Of a DNA stretch of 64,000 nucleotides, positions 14,485 through 22,628 are shown in pieces. The stretch lies in assembly GCA_030430575.1 (NCBI GenBank), contig JAUIKF010000045.1:1-64000 (forward strand), written 5' to 3'. This DNA is from Bacteroidia bacterium (GTDB lineage Bacteria; Bacteroidota; Bacteroidia; J057). Numbering within the stretch: position 1 is the stretch's first letter; every line of letters begins with the position of its first letter. A program made the position numbers and the translations under genes. The notes beneath the pieces are model-generated. The model was not told the DNA's origin, did no database searches, and saw nothing but the letters and a program-made list of their open reading frames with translations.

Positions 14485-16284
14485 ATGCTTCCCGTAGTAT
14501 TCCTCGCCTTCGCCAATGATCCCAATGACCGCCTTGCCCAGTTGGGAGAGGAAGACGAATGCATCCACAGCCATCTGCTCCCGTGGAGCAATGCTCAGCG
14601 CATTCAACTACATCGCAATTCCTTTGCGAAGCTGGATATCATGGCCAAGGAACTGGCGAGCTTTCATCCACGCGTAGCACTGCTTCACTATGCAGGGCAC
14701 GCTGGAGGCCAAAGTCTACTCCTAGAAGATGGCACCGCCGATGCCCAAGGCATCGCTGGACTCCTAGGCCGTCAAGACGCATTAAAACTCGTGTTTCTCA
14801 ACGGCTGTGCGACAGAGGCACAGGCGGTCAGACTGCTCCGAAGTGGAGTGAAGGCGGTCATCGCGACCTCCGTGCCCATCAATGACCAGCGGGCCAAGGC
14901 CTTTGCCGATCACTTCTACCATGCCTTATGCCTGGAGGGGAATCCCCATACCCTTGGGGAGGCATTTGACCAAGCCAAGAGTGTGCTACTCAGCGAAACA
15001 GGTGCGGAGAATGTAGGAGAACAAATTCAGGAAATAGACGGGCTATCAGTCGCCTACCGCGGCATTCGCATCCCCAAAAAGCCCAACGCGGCTATAGACA
15101 TCCCTTGGTCCCTCTTTTATCAAGAATCGGATCGTGACGCTGTCCTCAATTGGCGATTACCCCAGGAAAGCGGACGATCCATCATCATCCAAAGTGCTAC
15201 CGACCGCTATCAGGGGCGGGAAGCCCCTGTGAATGAACTGCTGGTAAAACAGTTGTTTGAAGCCTTGGCGGGCTATAGTGATGACCTGGAGTTTTTTCAA
15301 TTTCAGGCAAGTAAGGGGAAAAAAGTGGACATACGCATCCTGCGTCGCGCCATCATGGACTGCCTGCCTGCACCGATCGGCGAGCAGATCCGCAAACTCT
15401 TTGCGGCGGACAGCAAGGGGGGCAGCAGTCGCTTGGACCAGATCGGCGAACCTCGTCTGGCTCAGTTGGTCACGACCTATTCCACTCTCATGGAGCTGCT
15501 CAGCTTTATCGTCATGGCCCAGCTATGGGATGTGAAGTATGAGCGAAAGGCGAATTGGAAGCCTGTGGAAGCAGCCGAAGGCGCGCTGAAGGATTTTATC
15601 CAACAAGGACAAGCTTATATCATAGGGAAACGTGCCCCATTTTTAGGACAACTTTATGCGCTATTCCAGGCCCAGGGAGTTCCTTTCTTTGTAGAAGAAA
15701 TGGGTGATTTTGGGAAAAGGTTAACAACGGAGCCCCTAGCAGAAGCTGTTGCTTTCTTTGACGCGCTGGAAGCGCAACTAGCAGCGCCTGACACCAAGAT
15801 CAGCGCAGATGAACTTCAGCAATTCTGCCTCGCAGCAGAAGACAATCTAGGCCAGGTCATGGCTACCACAGCCTTCCTCGCAAAATATAAACTCCTGACA
15901 GTCAAGAACATTGACTTTGTCAAAACCCGTCACGAATCGCCAAAATACCGCCACTATAAGGTAAACCTGGACACCGTAACCGCAGGTTACCTCGACATCG
16001 AGGAGACCTACGATCAGTTCACAGACAATAAAAGTGTCATCCTGCTCAAATCAGCAGATACCATTTCACCTTCTCTGAATCTTTCGCCCTTTATCCTCGA
16101 CGAAAATGCCTTCACAGGAGACGACAAATCTAAGCTCTTTTTTTTCCAAAACTACGATGCCACCCAAAACGCCTATCGCTTCAAATTCGCCTATGTGCAG
16201 TCAGAAGAATTGTGGGCTTCGAAAGCCTCCTTTGCCGAAATTCACGCTCAGTTTGAGGCGTTTAGAGAATGTATGGAGGGATAA
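14485..16284 (+). CDS. CHAT-domain caspase-like protease with uncharacterised C-terminal region
   Basis: The first 200 residues of this 599-residue protein form a CHAT (caspase HetF-associated) peptidase domain. The catalytic His is His72 (LLHYAGHAGG) and the catalytic Cys is Cys108 (LVFLNGCATEAQ). GVKAVIATSVPINDQRAKAFADHFYHAL is the typical following segment. The remaining 400 residues, starting IPWSLFYQESDRDAVLNWRLP, I do not recognise; they are mostly helical with a beta-rich end and may recognise substrate or a partner. No signal peptide is seen, so it should act in the cytoplasm. It is divergent from the sigma/anti-sigma pair and followed after 215 bases by a STAND NTPase gene on the same strand. 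CHAT proteases in type III-E CRISPR systems cut a sigma-inhibiting protein, which makes the neighbouring anti-sigma protein a candidate substrate (inference). Confidence 0.85.
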   Translation: MLPVVFLAFANDPNDRLAQLGEEDECIHSHLLPWSNAQRIQLHRNSFAKLDIMAKELASFHPRVALLHYAGHAGGQSLLLEDGTADAQGIAGLLGRQDALKLVFLNGCATEAQAVRLLRSGVKAVIATSVPINDQRAKAFADHFYHALCLEGNPHTLGEAFDQAKSVLLSETGAENVGEQIQEIDGLSVAYRGIRIPKKPNAAIDIPWSLFYQESDRDAVLNWRLPQESGRSIIIQSATDRYQGREAPVNELLVKQLFEALAGYSDDLEFFQFQASKGKKVDIRILRRAIMDCLPAPIGEQIRKLFAADSKGGSSRLDQIGEPRLAQLVTTYSTLMELLSFIVMAQLWDVKYERKANWKPVEAAEGALKDFIQQGQAYIIGKRAPFLGQLYALFQAQGVPFFVEEMGDFGKRLTTEPLAEAVAFFDALEAQLAAPDTKISADELQQFCLAAEDNLGQVMATTAFLAKYKLLTVKNIDFVKTRHESPKYRHYKVNLDTVTAGYLDIEETYDQFTDNKSVILLKSADTISPSLNLSPFILDENAFTGDDKSKLFFFQNYDATQNAYRFKFAYVQSEELWASKASFAEIHAQFEAFRECMEG

Positions 16285-16316
16285 GCATATAATTCTAAAG
16301 GCCGTAGCCTGAGCGT

Positions 16317-16430
16317 GGCCGTAGCCTGAGACTTCGGCGTGAGCTCAGTCGAACGCTTGTCGAAGGCGATGGCCACTCGAACCTCAGAGGCTTCTCCGGC
16401 TTCGACAAGCTCAGCCTACGAAGCCTACTA
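16317..16430. repeat. CTTCGACAAGCTCAG-type repeats
   Basis: Between the CHAT and STAND genes lie inverted words GTAGCCTGAG, ACTTCGGCGTGAGCTCAG, CGAACGCTTGTCGAAGG and GGCTTCGACAAGCTCAGCC. They can pair with each other. The ACTTCGGCGTGAGCTCAG part also occurs in the composite element at 11.9 kb. The following bases up to 16499 are TAGAAC words plus the pyrimidine leader of the STAND gene. Confidence 0.8.
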
Positions 16431-16499
16431 AGCCACAGAAGCCTCCCTAAACATAGAACATAGAACCCAGAACCTAGAACATAAAACCTTCTTCCCCCC

Positions 16500-19400
16500 A
16501 TGAAAAGTCCATTCAAGTTTCTTGACGCCTACACCGCAGACGAGCGTCACCTGTTTTATGGACGGGACGAAGAGATCGACCAGCTATACCGCATGGTCTT
16601 TCAGACCGATGTGCTGCTGGTCTACGGCCAGTCAGGGACGGGGAAGACCAGCCTGATCCAGTGTGGTCTCGCCAACCGCATGCAAGACTCAGACTGGTTT
16701 GAGGTATTTGTAAGGCGCAAAAATGACCTCAACACGTCGCTCGACGCTGCGCTAGCGAAGGCCGCACAGACGCCTTTTGAAACAGATGCTACGCTAAGCC
16801 AAAAGGTAGAATCCCTTTTTCTGGACTATTTTAAGCCGATTTTCCTCATCTTTGATCAGTTTGAAGAATTGTTTGTTCTTGGAAATAAAGACGAATACGA
16901 GCAGTTTGTGGAAGACGTACAAGCTCTGCTCAAATCGGGTCACAACTGTACGCTCATCTTCGTGATTCGCGAAGAGTATTTGGGACAGCTTTATCATTTT
17001 GAGAAACAAGTGCCTCAGCTGCTGGACAAGCGCCTGCGGGTAGAGCCGATGGGCCTGGGCAATGTAGAAAAAGTGATCAAAGGGTCTTGCCAAGCCTTTG
17101 ACATCGCGTTGGAACAGCCCGAAGTGACGGTCCCTAAGATCATGGACAAGATCAGTGCGGGCAAGTCAGGTGTGCAATTGGCGTATTTGCAAATCTACCT
17201 CGATCGCCTGTATCGAGAGGGAGGCAATACGTTTACCCCAGCTCTGAGTGAGCAAGTTGGGGATATTACAGAAGTGCTGGGCGATTTTTTGAGTGAACAG
17301 CAGCAGGCCGTTCAGGCTGCCCTTTCTAAAGCATTTCCCAAGGCCCCAGTCACGGGCATCCGCCAACTGCTCAATGAATTTTCGAGCCTGGAAGGCACCA
17401 AACGCCCTTTGGCGCGAGAACACATCAACGTCCCTGACCTTTCCCAAGAAGCCATTACCTTTAGCCTAAAACAACTCGAAGACGCACGCCTCCTCCGCTT
17501 CAATGACGGCCTCTACGAGCTGGCCCATGACACGCTTGCCTTGCACATCGCCCAAGGGCGCGATGAGCGAGAGCGCAGCTTGATCGAAATCGTCTCAGTC
17601 ATCCGCAATGGCTTTCGCAGCTACGAGACGACGGGAAGTCTGCTCAGTGAACGGGAACTGCAAGCGGTCGCCCCCCACGAGGTGGAACTCAAGATTCAGC
17701 AAAAGCTGAAACAAGCCGAGTGGGGCTACCTGCGTCAGAGTCGCAGCGAGCTAGCCCAACAGAAGCGCAAAGCAAGCCGCCTGCGCATGGGCATCATCGC
17801 TGCCTTGACCCTCTTCAGCCTCTTTGCTGGCTGGCAATGGTTCGTCGCGGAGCGTGAACGCGACGAGTCGCAACGCGCCCTCGCCAACTTCTGGATGTCA
17901 GAATCAGGACGCAAGATGGTTGAATACGACTTCGCTTCAGCATTCCGGCTGGCGCAGCATGCCAAGCGGGAGAACCCCGACCTGGCGGAGGTAGACCTCC
18001 ACCTCAACCATATCAAAAATCATTTAGCAGATGGACAAGGCAAGGCCTCTGACATCATCAGTAATGGGAATTTCATTCGCTTCTTTGACCAGTACAATGA
18101 CTCTACGCGCCTCGCAAGACTGAACTTGTGGCGACGGCTTGCGGATGGCAGCTTTACCAAGAAAACCTTCCCCAATGTGCCCAGACCTGAATGGATATTC
18201 AGCCCAGATAGCAGCCTGTTGGCTGTTTTTTCCCTTACGGACAGAAAAACGAGCAAGGGCATCTATTACCTCCTCCGGGCTGATAGCTTACAAGAAATGG
18301 CACAATTTGAGGGACAAGACGATTCCTATTTCTGGGCAAGTGAGGGGCAATATTTTGGATTTTACCAGATCGGAGATTCCACCAGTCATGTCTACTTAGT
18401 GGACCCTGTGGGAAATGACTCGTTGATGTTTGACACCCATTATAGAAATGTCACTGCGGCCCCTATTGGGGGAAAGATCGCTATCTTCAAGCATAGGCCG
18501 AACCCAATTCTTCACCTCCAAGACCTGGGGGGGAGTTGGGAGGACAGCATTTTGAATGCGACAAATGGTGGACAGCCACAGTTTGATCCGACCGCTCAGC
18601 GAATCTCATTTGTTCGAGAACCTACTATTCCTGATAACCGATATATCAAATCTGACTTATATGTAAGGGAATTAGCTACTGGGAAGGAAGTATTGCTCCA
18701 CAAAAATGGCCCAAGATACCCTAATCATTTGCCTTGGTCCTCCGATGGCAAATGCCTTGTGTATAAGACTGCGGAGCATCCGTCAAATAATGATCTGCTC
18801 AAAATAGCCCTTTGGAGTTCGTATGGGCATCGTTTTTCCCCCAAAGGATATATTCAGTATGACCTGTCTTACCCAGAAGATATGGGCATTCAATTTTGTG
18901 CCACCCAAACGCATAAAGCAATCCTTCATGAGCAAAAGGAGGCATCATCTCGGAGTTTCGAAGGAACCTCTTTTACCATTTGGAATTATCAGACAGGGGA
19001 GACAAAAGTATGGCAAGGCATCGTTTCTTTCGAATTGAGTGCAGATAGCTCGGTAGTATTATTGGTACAAAATGCAGGCAATTACGAGCGGAAGTTGATT
19101 GGAATTGACCTTGCCAACGATCGTCAAAGAGTCTTTGATCGATTTTCCAGGTATCAGATACATCCCCGCAAACGAGAAGTTATGATTGTGCAGGAAACAC
19201 CAGATGTCCTTAGCACGAATATTTTGCGGTATTGGGAAGTTGATTCTGATCATATTAAGCACTGGAATAGCCTAGATTTATTGGGGTCTTTATCCTTTTG
19301 GGGATTCAGTGACGATGGAAAATATGCGATTGCATCTAGAAATGGAGAATATGACAGTGATACTAGACGGAGACTTGACGCCCTTTATTTTCTCAACTTA

Positions 19401-19880
19401 GCTACGCAACATATAGACAGTCTTCGTGGATGGAGTCTGGGCAATTATGCACGGAGTCTGGATGGAAAATACTTTTCTTATTCTATGGGAGATACTACCG
19501 ATTCTAAGAAAAAGTTCTTGTATATCTACAACCTTGAAACACACGAGTCGTGGAACCCGCTCAGCCTGGAGGAGGATCCTCATTATGACTACAATCAGTT
19601 TGAGTTTGGCTACGGTGTACTGGCTATAATGAAAGGGGATAGAACCCTCGCTTTTTACGATCTCGAAAAGAAGCAAAAAATAGCTGAGGTGAATCACCAG
19701 CGTAAACTGCAAAGAAACTACACCTATTTCCCCCCCCATTCCTCCTATGCCATTACTTATTCAGAAAACAGCTGGCATAAAATCATTCGCTTAGACACTC
19801 CGCTCACTGTCGATTATTATGACAAAATCCTGCCGCCCCTGGATGAGGAGGCACGAAAGCGGTATCATATCTTGGAATAA
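16500..19880 (+). CDS. nSTAND1-type NTPase with transmembrane helix and C-terminal beta-propeller
   Basis: The protein has 1126 residues. Residues 1-20 read FKFLDAYTADERHLFYGRDEE, the usual nSTAND1 entry motif. Walker A is GQSGTGKT at 43-50. Walker B is IFLIFDQFEELF with Asp119 and Glu122-123. A winged-helix part follows (SFSLKQLEDARLLRFNDGLYELAHDTLALHIA near 321-351). A transmembrane helix lies at about 429-449 (MGIIAALTLFSLFAGWQWFV), then a short helical region (AFRLAQHAKRENPDL) and about 600 residues of TolB/WD40-like propeller blades (WIFSPDSSLLAVF, HLPWSSDGKCLVY, FWGFSDDGKYAIAS). Such STAND proteins act as switches that oligomerise on sensing a signal. Here the propeller is on the far side of the membrane from the NTPase. 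It probably works with the upstream CHAT protease. The start is set by the CCTTCTTCCCCCC leader. Confidence 0.9.
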   Translation: MKSPFKFLDAYTADERHLFYGRDEEIDQLYRMVFQTDVLLVYGQSGTGKTSLIQCGLANRMQDSDWFEVFVRRKNDLNTSLDAALAKAAQTPFETDATLSQKVESLFLDYFKPIFLIFDQFEELFVLGNKDEYEQFVEDVQALLKSGHNCTLIFVIREEYLGQLYHFEKQVPQLLDKRLRVEPMGLGNVEKVIKGSCQAFDIALEQPEVTVPKIMDKISAGKSGVQLAYLQIYLDRLYREGGNTFTPALSEQVGDITEVLGDFLSEQQQAVQAALSKAFPKAPVTGIRQLLNEFSSLEGTKRPLAREHINVPDLSQEAITFSLKQLEDARLLRFNDGLYELAHDTLALHIAQGRDERERSLIEIVSVIRNGFRSYETTGSLLSERELQAVAPHEVELKIQQKLKQAEWGYLRQSRSELAQQKRKASRLRMGIIAALTLFSLFAGWQWFVAERERDESQRALANFWMSESGRKMVEYDFASAFRLAQHAKRENPDLAEVDLHLNHIKNHLADGQGKASDIISNGNFIRFFDQYNDSTRLARLNLWRRLADGSFTKKTFPNVPRPEWIFSPDSSLLAVFSLTDRKTSKGIYYLLRADSLQEMAQFEGQDDSYFWASEGQYFGFYQIGDSTSHVYLVDPVGNDSLMFDTHYRNVTAAPIGGKIAIFKHRPNPILHLQDLGGSWEDSILNATNGGQPQFDPTAQRISFVREPTIPDNRYIKSDLYVRELATGKEVLLHKNGPRYPNHLPWSSDGKCLVYKTAEHPSNNDLLKIALWSSYGHRFSPKGYIQYDLSYPEDMGIQFCATQTHKAILHEQKEASSRSFEGTSFTIWNYQTGETKVWQGIVSFELSADSSVVLLVQNAGNYERKLIGIDLANDRQRVFDRFSRYQIHPRKREVMIVQETPDVLSTNILRYWEVDSDHIKHWNSLDLLGSLSFWGFSDDGKYAIASRNGEYDSDTRRRLDALYFLNLATQHIDSLRGWSLGNYARSLDGKYFSYSMGDTTDSKKKFLYIYNLETHESWNPLSLEEDPHYDYNQFEFGYGVLAIMKGDRTLAFYDLEKKQKIAEVNHQRKLQRNYTYFPPHSSYAITYSENSWHKIIRLDTPLTVDYYDKILPPLDEEARKRYHILE

Positions 19881-19888
19881 GTGGGGAG

Positions 19889-19966
19889 AAAATTCAAGTG
19901 CAAATTCAAGCTCAAACTCAAATTTTCTTGCTTGAGGTTGTACTTGAGTTTGAGTTTGAACTTCTC
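19889..19966. terminator. Inverted TTCAAAT / CTCAAACT word array at convergent gene ends
   Basis: Words AATTCAAGTGCAAATTCAAG and CTCAAACTCAAATT on the left face ACTTGAGTTTGAGTTTGAAC on the right, giving a long imperfect hairpin in RNA from either strand. It fills the space between the converging stops of the STAND gene and the next gene, so a two-way terminator is plausible. Similar words occur at about 27.5 and 56.3 kb. Confidence 0.65.
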
Positions 19967-20620
19967 TTATCCTTCCGTAACGACTAGTTTTCGTACCCGC
20001 GCCTCTTCGCCTCCATCCCTTCGGATGAGCGAAAACCGGGCGTAGTACACGCCTGCACGCACGCCGTCCAGAAGAAGTGCATACTCACCAAATCGCGTAA
20101 AGCTATTCAGTTGACGAAAGACAAAGGATTGTCCGGTTATGCGTCCGTGAGCATCGAAGAGGTCCATCTTCACCTCAGCCACACCTTCCAGCGCAGCCCA
20201 ATCAACCCGCACCAGGCTGGCTGCGGGCGTAGGATTCTCCATCGCGATGCCGAAGTTGGCAGGCGGCGTAGCCGCTTGGAAGTTAGAAATCTGTGACCAG
20301 CCTGAGCTGTCCCCATTGGCAAAAAATACCCGTGTAATCCAGTAGTATTGGATGTTTTGGATCAGGTCATATTCGATCGCTGTAGTGGCAGCGACGCGTT
20401 CCTCACGGGTATCGCCCGCACAGCCTGCAAAACACATACTGTTATTGGTGAGGACATACTCATAGGCGACGGCGTCAGGCACCTCCGCCCACTGGATCAC
20501 AAAAGAGTTCAAAATAGGCCCTGGAAGGCCCATTTCACCACTGGGCGGCGCCAGGTGTTCTTGGGCGGAGCCGCTAAATCCAATATGCAAAACAAGGGAA
20601 AGCAGGATGAATGGCTTCAT
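19967..20620 (-). CDS. Secreted protein with fibronectin-like domain and T9SS-like C-terminus
   Basis: This 217-residue protein starts with a signal peptide (MKPFILLSLVLHIGFSGSAQ). A fibronectin type III-like domain follows (SFVIQWAEVPDAVAYEYVLTNN, YWITRVFFANGDSSGWSQISNF). The C-terminal part resembles a T9SS type A sorting domain (ENPTPAASLVRVDW, MDLFDAHGRITG, GVYYARFSL, RVRKLVV). It is likely exported to the surface and processed. The two Cys in CFAGCAG may pair. Its leader is CCTAGAACCTTCCCCTT followed by ATG. No enzymatic domain is visible. Confidence 0.75.
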   Translation of the reverse strand: MKPFILLSLVLHIGFSGSAQEHLAPPSGEMGLPGPILNSFVIQWAEVPDAVAYEYVLTNNSMCFAGCAGDTREERVAATTAIEYDLIQNIQYYWITRVFFANGDSSGWSQISNFQAATPPANFGIAMENPTPAASLVRVDWAALEGVAEVKMDLFDAHGRITGQSFVFRQLNSFTRFGEYALLLDGVRAGVYYARFSLIRRDGGEEARVRKLVVTEG

Positions 20621-20699
20621 AAGGGGAAGGTTCTAGGTTTTAGGTTCTTTGTTGTAGGTTCTAGTGCATCAAGCACTATGTTCTTATCGGTTTGGGGCC

Positions 20700-20852
20700 G
20701 GATTACGCTCAAAAGCCAACCCTTCGGCTACGCTCAGGGCAGGCTCACGCGCCAGAAATCCGGCCCAGCGCAAATAAATGCGCATGTTCTTAGTTACCAA
20801 GCAAGCTGGCGCGGATTTCCGGATTGTGGGGCTGGATCTTTGGAGTAATCCG
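20700..20852. repeat. GGATTACGC element, copy 1
   Basis: The element has terminal inverted repeats GGATTACGC and GTAATCC followed by GCGCC, and an inner pair AGAAATCCGGC and GGATTTCCGGA. It shares this order and most of its sequence with 36888-37041. A CCCTTCGGCTACGCTCAGGG module sits inside its left half. The surrounding bases 20853-21001 contain no gene that I can support. Confidence 0.88.
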
Positions 20853-21001
20853 CGCCCCTCAGTTATATTTGCCTTTTTGAATCCTTTAACGCTTGAACTG
20901 TTGAATGTCTCTATAAACGTATTCAGGATCCCACTGGCAGCCTGTCGGATGTCTGACAAGTCGTGAGGTTACTCAGTGCAAAAATTCTGACACAGATTAA
21001 A

Positions 21002-21092
21002 ACGTTTTGGGTTTTGGGTTTGAAGTTTTGAGTTGATTTTTCCCTGAACCCTGAACCCTGAACCCTAAACCCTAAACCCTGAACCCTAAACC
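21002..21092. repeat. 7-bp tandem array CCCTRAA with inverted partner
   Basis: Bases 21042-21090 are seven perfect units of CCCTGAA or CCCTAAA. They are preceded at 21005-21030 by TTTTGGG and TTTGAAG units that can pair with them. The array runs into the pyrimidine leader and TTG start of the sugar transferase gene. Confidence 0.92.
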
Positions 21093-21103
21093 TTCTCCCC
21101 TCC

Positions 21104-21664
21104 TTGTTCCGCCTACGCGACATATTGATAGCTGGCAGCGCCCTGATTGTCCTCAGTCCAGTCATGGGGCTCATCTCAATTGTGCTTTATATAAAGTATG
21201 GATCCATTTTTTTTGTTCAAAAAAGGCCAGGGAAAGATGAGCAGCTGTTTCCCATGCTGAAATTCAGCAAGATGTGGGCAGATGTCCGGTGGGGCAGGAA
21301 AGCACAATTAGGGATGACGCCCTTTGGCCACTGGCTGCAGCGCACCTCCCTAGATGAACTCCCTCAGCTCATCAATGTCCTGCTAGGGCATATGAGCCTG
21401 GTAGGCCCGCGACCATTATTGGAAGAATACCTTCCCCTTTATACCGAAACCGAAAAACAGCGCCACCTCATCCGCCCAGGCATCACTGGGTGGGCACAAG
21501 TGAATGGCAGAAGTAGCCTCGATTTCAAGGCACGCTTTGTCTTAGACGTGTGGTATGTGCAAAATAGGTCTCACCTCCTAGACCTAAAGATCCTGTGGAT
21601 GACCGTGGGGAAAGTCCTCAGAAGGGAAGGGAACCGGTTTGAGGGGGGGAGAATGAGTGAATGA
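21104..21664 (+). CDS. Bacterial sugar transferase (phosphoglycosyl transferase, PglC/WcaJ type)
   Basis: This 186-residue monotopic phosphoglycosyl transferase joins a sugar phosphate from a UDP-sugar to undecaprenyl phosphate, the first step of surface glycan synthesis. An N-terminal re-entrant membrane helix (DILIAGSALIVLSPVMGLISIVLYI) is followed by IFFVQKRPGKDEQLFPMLKFSKM. The core motifs are RTSLDELPQLINVLLGHMSLVGPRP with the catalytic Asp-Glu pair, and RPGITGWAQVNGRSSL. The start codon must be TTG: no ATG lies in frame upstream and the N-terminus is complete from there. The leader CCTTCTCCCCTCC resembles that of other genes here. No other glycan genes are near, so it is an orphan. Confidence 0.92.
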   Translation: MFRLRDILIAGSALIVLSPVMGLISIVLYIKYGSIFFVQKRPGKDEQLFPMLKFSKMWADVRWGRKAQLGMTPFGHWLQRTSLDELPQLINVLLGHMSLVGPRPLLEEYLPLYTETEKQRHLIRPGITGWAQVNGRSSLDFKARFVLDVWYVQNRSHLLDLKILWMTVGKVLRREGNRFEGGRMSE

Positions 21665-21815
21665 TAGAATGAGTGGATGAGAGAATGGGAGGAAATGATA
21701 AGATGAATAGATGAGTAAATGAATAAATGGAGTTGGATGATTAAGTGGTTTTTCTACTCTCCATTTTCAATTTTTCATTCTCAATTCTCCATTTTCAATT
21801 TTCATTCTGAATTAT

Positions 21816-22628
21816 TCACTCTGAATTTTCCGTCTCGCCTTTCATTTGCTTGAGAAAGTCTATGGCGGCGGTTTGTTGGAAATGGGCATCGGTACGGGCG
21901 ATTTCTTCCATGAGGCCTATGGCCTGGATGATCATGCCATGGCGGAAGTACGCCAGGGAGAGGTACCAGCGCGCTTGTTCACTATAAGCTGTCTCATCGC
22001 TGATGAGCTGGACAAACTGTCGAGCAGCTTTATGCGTGCTATCCAAGGCCATATAGCTAAGGGCCAACGCCAGCGAAGCGTCGGAGCGCTCTGAGTCATT
22101 ATCCAAGAGTTGTTTAAGTAAGGGAACAGCTTGGTCGTATGAGGCATTGGAAAAGGCTATACGGGCTTTCTCAGCCAGTTGGCGGTTGCTGGCAGGTGTT
22201 TCCGTAGAGAGCTCTAGGGAGAGCGGCTCGAAATAAGCCACGGCAAGTGTTGCAGGGTCTTTAGTATTTCGTGGAGCTTCTGCTTCCACCACAGGGCTCC
22301 CGGCAGGAGATGAAATCAGTGGCGTATAAATGGCCAGCAGGGAGATCACGGCAGCCAGCGCCAAAGTAGCAGCCCCTATTCGTGTATATAGCCTACGTTT
22401 TTTCTGCTTTTCAGCCTTTAGTTCCTCCAATACCTTCTGCACTGCCTCCCTGGTATGGGCACGATATAGCAATTCAAAGGCCATTAAGGACTCTCGCTGA
22501 AGGCGTAGTTTCTTGGCGAGAAATGGATCATGCTCAGCCTCCTTTTCAAGGGCTTTACGCTCCACTTCTATGATGCTGTGATCATAGTAAGCTTCTATCC
22601 ATTCGTTATAGTCACGCGCGTCCGTCAT
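21816..22628 (-). CDS. Membrane anti-sigma-like protein with TPR-like domain, second copy
   Basis: Start taken at the ATG overlapping the sigma stop (ATGA), which gives about 270 residues beginning MTDARDYNEWIEAYYDHSII. An earlier in-frame ATG would overlap the sigma gene by 40 bases. It has an N-terminal helical segment, basic KAEKQKKRRLYTR, a transmembrane helix (IGAATLALAAVISLLAIYTPL) and periplasmic TPR-like repeats (AFSNASYDQAVPLLKQLLDN, ASLALALSYMALDSTHKAARQFVQLI, ARWYLSLAYFRHGMIIQAIGLMEEIA). The layout matches the protein at 13009-13767. Translational coupling to the sigma gene supports an anti-sigma role. The C-terminal stop lies in AATTTTCATTC word repeats. Confidence 0.75.
   Translation of the reverse strand: MTDARDYNEWIEAYYDHSIIEVERKALEKEAEHDPFLAKKLRLQRESLMAFELLYRAHTREAVQKVLEELKAEKQKKRRLYTRIGAATLALAAVISLLAIYTPLISSPAGSPVVEAEAPRNTKDPATLAVAYFEPLSLELSTETPASNRQLAEKARIAFSNASYDQAVPLLKQLLDNDSERSDASLALALSYMALDSTHKAARQFVQLISDETAYSEQARWYLSLAYFRHGMIIQAIGLMEEIARTDAHFQQTAAIDFLKQMKGETENSE

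Noticed and set aside
13009-19880. A type III-E CRISPR (Craspase) locus
   Set aside because: No CRISPR array, gRAMP effector or TPR fused to CHAT is present; only the sigma factor plus CHAT logic is comparable.
21042-21090. CCCTAAA units as evidence of a linear chromosome end
   Set aside because: Only seven mixed units are present, internal to the window with genes on both sides, and the same style of heptamer array with other words occurs in many gaps.
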